From positions 1 to 29,035 of the forward strand of contig JAJYSW010000006.1 in assembly GCA_021793335.1 (NCBI GenBank): 29,035 bases of DNA, read 5' to 3'. Positions 24,566 to 29,035 of this stretch are shown piece by piece. Positions within the stretch are counted from its first letter, which is position 1. Each line of letters opens with the position of its first letter. The notes under the pieces are model-generated. The model saw only the letters and a program-made list of their open reading frames with translations. It was not told the DNA's origin and did no database searches. The translations under genes and the position numbers were made by a program. The stretch comes from Actinomycetes bacterium (GTDB taxonomy: Bacteria > Actinomycetota > Actinomycetes > Mycobacteriales > Micromonosporaceae).

Positions 24566-27500
24566 ATGTCCGAAGGCAAGGCCAGTCTTGCGAGCCTGCT
24601 CGACGCCGCATCAGCCTCCGCGGGGTTCGCCCGCATCGCCGAGCTCGCCGCCGACGAGGCGCGGCCCGTCGACATCGTCGCCGTGCCGGGCGCGCGCCCG
24701 CTCGCCCTGGCCCAGGCCGCCCGACACGCGCCCGGCCCCCTGCTGGCCGTCACCGCCACCTCGCGCGAGGCCGAAGAGCTCGCCGAATCCCTCGCCTCCT
24801 TCATCCCCGAAGAGGACATCGCGCTCTACCCCGCCTGGGAGACCCTCCCGCACGAACGGCTCTCGCCCCGCTCCGACACCGTCGGCTCCAGGCTCGAACT
24901 GCTGCACCGCATCAACGCCGGGGACGTGCCCAGCATCATCGTCACTCCTGTCCGCGGCGCCCTCCAACCCCAGCTCAAGGGGCTGGGAGAGCTGGAACCG
25001 ATCCGACTGCGGCGCGGCGACGAGACCGACCTGCCGGAGCTCGCAGAACGCCTCCTCGGCCTCGCCTACCAGCGTGTCGACCTGGTGGAGAAGCGCGGCG
25101 AGTTCGCCGTGCGCGGCGGCATCCTCGACATCTTCACGCCCACCGCCCAGCACCCGCTGCGTCTGGAGTTCTTCGGCGACGAGGTCGACGCCATCCGCGA
25201 GTTCTCCGTGGCCGACCAGCGTTCGCTCGACCCGGTCGACGAACTCCGCGCCACGGCCTGCCGTGAGCTGCTGCTGACCGAGGAAGTGCGTGACAAGGCC
25301 GCCGAACTGGCCGCCTCGCACCCCGGCACCGCCGAAATGTGCGCCAAACTGGCCGAGGGCATCCCCGTCGAAGGCATGGAATCGCTCATGCCGGTCCTGG
25401 TCGGACCCGAGAACCTCGAACTGTTCAGCGAGACGCTTCCTGCGGACGCGATCGTGGTCGCGATCGAACCCGAGCGCATCCGCACCCGCGCCATCGACCT
25501 CGTGGCGACCTCCAACGAGTTCCTCGAAGCGTCGTGGGCCGCCGCAGCGGCCGGGGCCCAGGCCCCCGTGGACCTGGGCGCCGGGATCTTCCGCGACCTG
25601 GCCGAAGCGCGCACCGTCGCGCTCGCCGCGGGCCAGCGCTGGTGGACCGTCTCCCCGTTCGCCGCCGTCCCCCAGACCGACGAATTGGCGGCCGAACTGG
25701 CCGCGATCACCGGTGAGGGGCCCACCGGCGACATCGGTGACGAGCACACGATCACCGTCGATCTCGGCGTCACCGAATCACCCCGATACCACGGGGACTC
25801 GGCCAGACTGGCGGCCGATATGAAGACGTGGACGCAGGCGGGTCACGCCGTGGCGGTGGTCTACCCGGCGCTCGGTGGCGCCGAACGAGCCTCCGAGCAG
25901 CTTCGTAGTGCCGGTGTGGGCGCTCACCTGGACGCGGCTCCGGCCTCCTTCGGCCGCGGCGAGGTGACCGCCTGCGTCGGCACGCTCGCGGTCGGCTTCG
26001 TGGACCGGGCCGCGGGCCTGGTGGCCGTGACGGCAGCCGACATCGCCGGAGGCAAGGCCCTCGCGGCGCAGCGCCCGCGTCAAGGCAGGGCGGCCAAGCG
26101 CCGCGGCACGATCAACCCGCTGGAGCTCTCGCCCGGCGACTACGTCGTCCACGACGCGCACGGGGTCGGCAAGTACGTCGAGATGGTGCGCCGCAACATC
26201 GGCGGCGCCGAACGCGAATACCTCGTCATCGAGTACGCCTCCTCGAAGCGCGGCCAGCCCGGCGACCGGCTCTTCGTGCCCACCGACTCGCTCGACCAGC
26301 TCACCCGTTACGTCGGCGGCGAGCACCCGACCGTCCACAAGCTGGGCGGCACGGACTGGCAGAAGACGAAGCGGCGCGCCCGCAAGGCGGTGCGCGAGAT
26401 CGCCGCCGAGTTGATCCAGCTGTACGCGGCCCGCCAGGCGGCCGAAGGCCACGCCTTCGCACCGGACACGCCGTGGCAGCGTGAGATGGAGGACGCCTTC
26501 CCGTACATCGAGACGCCGGACCAGATGGCGGCGATCGTCGACACGAAGACGGACATGGAATCCCAGGTGCCGATGGATCGCCTGGTGATGGGCGATGTCG
26601 GCTACGGCAAGACCGAGGTGGCCGTCCGCGCGGCCTTCAAGGCGGTCCAGGACGGCAAGCAGGTGGCGGTCCTGGTCCCCACGACGCTCCTGGCGAGTCA
26701 GCACTACGGCACGTTCGTCGAGCGCATGGCGCAGTTCCCGGTCCGTATCGAGCAGCTTTCACGCTTTCAGTCGGCGCGCGAGGCCGCCGCGATCCAGAAG
26801 GGCATGGCGGACGGCGAGGTCGACATCCTCGTGGGCACCCACCGGCTCCTCCAGGCTGAGACCCGCTTCAAGAACCTCGGCCTCATCATCGTGGACGAGG
26901 AGCAGCGGTTCGGTGTGGAGCACAAGGAGAAGCTCAAGGCGTTGCGGACTGCGGTGGACGTGCTGACCATGTCCGCCACGCCGATCCCGCGGACTTTGGA
27001 GATGGCCGTGACCGGCATCCGCGAGATGTCCACGATCGCCACGCCTCCCGAGGAACGCCACCCGGTGCTGACCTATGTGGGCGGTTGGGAGTCCAAGCAG
27101 GTGGCGGCGGCGATCCGCCGCGAACTGCTGCGCGACGGCCAGGTCTTCTACCTGCACAACAGAGTCGAATCGATCGATCGCGCCGCCACGCGGTTGCGCG
27201 AACTCGTCCCCGAGGCCCGTATCGCCGTCGCCCACGGCAAGATGGGCGAGGGACGGCTGGAGAAGATCATGCACGGCTTCTGGGAAGGCGAGTTCGATGT
27301 GCTCGTCTCGACGACGATCATCGAATCGGGCATCGACATCCCCAACGCCAACACCTTGATCGTCGAGCGGGCCGACATGCTGGGGCTGTCCCAGCTCCAC
27401 CAGATCCGGGGACGGGTGGGGCGCAGCCGCGACCGTGCGTACGCCTACTTCCTCTACCCGAGCGAGCAGCCGCTGTCCGAGACCGCCCACGAGCGTCTGG

Positions 27501-28168
27501 CCACGATCGCCCAGCACTCCGAACTCGGGGCGGGCATGTACGTGGCGATGAAGGACCTGGAGATCCGCGGCGCGGGGAACCTCCTGGGCTCCGAGCAGTC
27601 GGGCCACATCGCCGACGTCGGATTCGACCTGTACCTGCGCATGGTCGGGGAGGCGGTGACGGCGTTCAAGGGCGGCGGTGAGGAGCCGCCCCCGCCGGTC
27701 AAGGTCGAGCTTCCCTTGGACGCCAACGTCCCGGTCGACTACATCGAGGTCGAGCGGCTGCGTCTGGAGATGTACCGCAAGATCTCCGAGGTTCACGACG
27801 AAGCCGGACTCGACGAGGTCCGCGAGGAGATGGAGGACCGCTACGGGCCCGCTCCGGAACAGGTTCAGCACCTGTTCCACCTGGCCCGTTTCCGGCTGCT
27901 GGCCCGCCACCATGGGCTGACGGACATCAGCTTGCAGGGCAGGAACCTCCGCTTCTCGACGGTGGACCTGCCCGATTCCAGGCAGATGCGTCTGCGTCGC
28001 CACTATCCGGAGGCGCACTACAAGCCGCAGGCGGGCCTGATCAGCGTTGCGCGGCCGACGACCTCCCGTATCGGGGGCAAACCGATCGAGGGCCTGGCAC
28101 TCCTGCAATGGTGCGCCGACCTGATCACCGATATCGTCCCGGGCCCCGAGACGGTCAAGACCGCCTGA
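24566..28168 (+). CDS. mfd: Transcription-repair coupling factor Mfd
   Basis: A 1200-residue translocase that removes RNA polymerase stalled at DNA damage and recruits UvrA for nucleotide excision repair. Domain order is normal: UvrB-like N-terminal region (about 1-350), polymerase-interacting RID/CarD-like domain around 515-585 (LSPGDYVVHDAHGVGKY, Tyr526), then the RecG-like motor. The motor carries Walker A GDVGYGKT (676-683), VDEEQRFG (776-783), SATPIPRTLE (803-812), TTIIESGIDIPNANT and RGRVGRSRDRAYAY (from 948). A TRCF C-terminal domain ends the protein. The length is that of actinobacterial Mfd. The ATG at 24566 has GGGAG seven bases upstream; the open frame 25 codons upstream crosses the leader hairpin and is not translated. 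Confidence 0.97.
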   Translation: MSEGKASLASLLDAASASAGFARIAELAADEARPVDIVAVPGARPLALAQAARHAPGPLLAVTATSREAEELAESLASFIPEEDIALYPAWETLPHERLSPRSDTVGSRLELLHRINAGDVPSIIVTPVRGALQPQLKGLGELEPIRLRRGDETDLPELAERLLGLAYQRVDLVEKRGEFAVRGGILDIFTPTAQHPLRLEFFGDEVDAIREFSVADQRSLDPVDELRATACRELLLTEEVRDKAAELAASHPGTAEMCAKLAEGIPVEGMESLMPVLVGPENLELFSETLPADAIVVAIEPERIRTRAIDLVATSNEFLEASWAAAAAGAQAPVDLGAGIFRDLAEARTVALAAGQRWWTVSPFAAVPQTDELAAELAAITGEGPTGDIGDEHTITVDLGVTESPRYHGDSARLAADMKTWTQAGHAVAVVYPALGGAERASEQLRSAGVGAHLDAAPASFGRGEVTACVGTLAVGFVDRAAGLVAVTAADIAGGKALAAQRPRQGRAAKRRGTINPLELSPGDYVVHDAHGVGKYVEMVRRNIGGAEREYLVIEYASSKRGQPGDRLFVPTDSLDQLTRYVGGEHPTVHKLGGTDWQKTKRRARKAVREIAAELIQLYAARQAAEGHAFAPDTPWQREMEDAFPYIETPDQMAAIVDTKTDMESQVPMDRLVMGDVGYGKTEVAVRAAFKAVQDGKQVAVLVPTTLLASQHYGTFVERMAQFPVRIEQLSRFQSAREAAAIQKGMADGEVDILVGTHRLLQAETRFKNLGLIIVDEEQRFGVEHKEKLKALRTAVDVLTMSATPIPRTLEMAVTGIREMSTIATPPEERHPVLTYVGGWESKQVAAAIRRELLRDGQVFYLHNRVESIDRAATRLRELVPEARIAVAHGKMGEGRLEKIMHGFWEGEFDVLVSTTIIESGIDIPNANTLIVERADMLGLSQLHQIRGRVGRSRDRAYAYFLYPSEQPLSETAHERLATIAQHSELGAGMYVAMKDLEIRGAGNLLGSEQSGHIADVGFDLYLRMVGEAVTAFKGGGEEPPPPVKVELPLDANVPVDYIEVERLRLEMYRKISEVHDEAGLDEVREEMEDRYGPAPEQVQHLFHLARFRLLARHHGLTDISLQGRNLRFSTVDLPDSRQMRLRRHYPEAHYKPQAGLISVARPTTSRIGGKPIEGLALLQWCADLITDIVPGPETVKTA

Positions 28169-28205
28169 AGCCATGCCCGAGCGGCTTGTACCGCGTCTCG
28201 TTCGT

Positions 28206-28763
28206 TCACAGGCCGAGCGCGATGAGCAGCATGAGCGTGCCCAAGGCGAGCAGGTCGATCAGGAGCGCACGGATCGCGAGGTTCGCCCACCGGAACTTGC
28301 GGCCGGCGATCACCGAATTGGCGTGGATCTGCCGGCCGAGATGCCGGACCAGTTCATCGGGTGTCGACGTCAAGGCCCGAAGCGCTTCCAGGTAGCCGTG
28401 GGCGTCATGCCGGTGGAAGCGCTTGATGTCGCCGAAGAACATGAGATCGGCCTCGCCGTCGCGATCCGGGACTCGGATGCCGAGCACCGGATAGAGGCCG
28501 ACCATGGCCGAGGCACCGGACAGGATGGCGGCGGCGCAGCAGATGATCGCTGCCGCACTGAAGTAGCCGCTGGTCTCCTGTCGGTTCTGGATGAGGCTGA
28601 ACAGAACGCCGCCGCTGATGCCCGCAGCCGCCAGCGTGGCGGCGAGTTTGGTCTCGGCGTGCCGCACCCATTCATTGATCAGCTGGAGGATCTTCCATGC
28701 TTGTTCAGAGGCGGTGACCGGAGGCGTCGCCGGATCGGGGGCCGCGGTGTAGTCCTCGTTCAT
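28206..28763 (-). CDS. PycTM-like two-helix membrane protein (Pycsar effector family, DUF5706)
   Basis: A 185-residue protein with hydrophobic segments at about 41-60, 68-92 and 162-184. The region AWKILQLINEWVRHAETKLAATL fits the family pattern W-x-x-HADxKA. After two helices come MFFGDIKRFH, then YLEALRAL, LVRHLGRQIHANSVIAGRKFRW and a last helix. This is the layout of the Pycsar effector PycTM, in which a cyclic pyrimidine nucleotide triggers membrane disruption during phage infection. No uridylate/cytidylate cyclase is visible to 29035. The ATG at 28763 lacks a ribosome binding site and overlaps the stop of a 23-codon frame (ATGA), so translation is probably coupled. Convergent with mfd (37-base gap). 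Confidence 0.75.
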   Translation of the reverse strand: MNEDYTAAPDPATPPVTASEQAWKILQLINEWVRHAETKLAATLAAAGISGGVLFSLIQNRQETSGYFSAAAIICCAAAILSGASAMVGLYPVLGIRVPDRDGEADLMFFGDIKRFHRHDAHGYLEALRALTSTPDELVRHLGRQIHANSVIAGRKFRWANLAIRALLIDLLALGTLMLLIALGL

Positions 28764-28831
28764 GAGATGCGCCGGTTCGCAACAGTATCCTCAAGGGATT
28801 CCAGCGGTCTGTGAAGGTCGGCGTCGAACAT
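28760..28831 (-). CDS. 23-residue leader peptide coupled to the PycTM-like gene
   Basis: A short frame beginning MFDADLHRPLESL, starting at the ATG at 28831. It has a strong GGAGG ribosome binding site (28837-28841) five bases upstream. Its TGA overlaps the ATG of the PycTM-like gene (ATGA), the typical coupling arrangement. No similarity is recognised and the peptide need not have its own function. It may only load ribosomes for the downstream gene, which has no ribosome binding site of its own. Confidence 0.6.
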   Translation of the reverse strand: MFDADLHRPLESLEDTVANRRIS

Positions 28832-28873
28832 GTCTGCCTCCGTGCGTCGAGGGAATGAGAACGGGTCACGGGC

Positions 28874-28879
28874 CTTATA
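28874..28879 (-). promoter_or_regulatory. Candidate -10 (TATAAG) for the leader peptide/PycTM-like unit
   Basis: TATAAG on the minus strand would start transcription near 28867, about 36 bases before the leader-peptide ATG. The -35 is poor. I see nothing else convincing in 28880-29035. Confidence 0.35.
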
Positions 28880-29035
28880 CGGTGAGGGGCATGGACGGGC
28901 GTTGCACAGTGGCCGTGATCGCCTGAAAGCCGCGCGCGGCCGCTGCGGGGGCGGGGAGAAATGGTCGCCACTCGATCCTCATAGCGATTCGTGCGCCGGG
29001 GGACTGTCGGGATGGCGACACCGGAAGAGTGAACG

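Noticed and set aside
28875..28982. 35-codon minus-strand frame (MRIEWRPFLPAP...) upstream of the PycTM-like unit
   Set aside because: No ribosome binding site or similarity; its stop overlaps the candidate -10.

Overview
The window is very GC-rich with strong GC bias at third codon positions. GTG and TTG starts are common, several promoters look leaderless, and the gene content is typical of a high-GC Gram-positive: DUF3117, a DivIVA-domain protein, FolP2, DapD/DapE, Mrp and a VKOR. It is almost certainly chromosome of an actinomycete. The exact genus cannot be read from the sequence; a Micromonosporales/Glycomycetales-like organism is a guess.

Left part (1-10.4 kb). A partial Pro/Gln/Ala-rich protein runs off the left edge. 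Then come DUF3117, a small unknown protein and a tight minus-strand operon: a soluble FtsK/SpoIIIE-type ATPase, a coiled-coil membrane protein and a DivIVA-domain membrane protein. An M18 aminopeptidase, a FolP2-type dihydropteroate synthase homologue, a LOG-family protein and the divergent dapE/dapD pair follow. From memory, DUF3117, the DivIVA protein, folP2, a LOG protein, dapE and dapD also lie close together around Rv1201c-Rv1211 of Mycobacterium tuberculosis. Here that block is interrupted by the FtsK cassette and the aminopeptidase. Matching inverted repeats of the form GTCGCA-N3/4-TGCGAC sit upstream of both DUF3117 and the FtsK operon and may be shared operators.

Middle part (10.4-19.8 kb). 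A frameshifted YbjQ-family pseudogene is followed by divergent mrp and phzF-like genes, an AMMECR1-domain gene overlapping phzF tail to tail, a decayed MFS transporter, an SDR lacking its catalytic serine and a VKOR for disulfide formation. A two-gene minus-strand unit then encodes a degenerate ATP sulfurylase fused to APS kinase and an asparagine-synthetase-like protein.

Right part (19.8-29 kb). This holds ppc with a long, apparently structured leader, an arylamine N-acetyltransferase, a membrane-bound DUF457-type hydrolase, and mfd with a strong hairpin in its leader. Last is a two-helix membrane protein resembling the Pycsar effector PycTM. Its start codon overlaps the stop of a 23-codon upstream reading frame that carries the only good ribosome binding site. 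No cyclase gene is visible before the window ends.

The most unusual points are the PycTM-like gene with its coupled leader frame, the shared inverted repeats at DUF3117 and the FtsK operon, and the FtsK/coiled-coil/DivIVA operon itself. There are no rRNA or tRNA genes, CRISPR arrays or insertion sequences that I can recognise.
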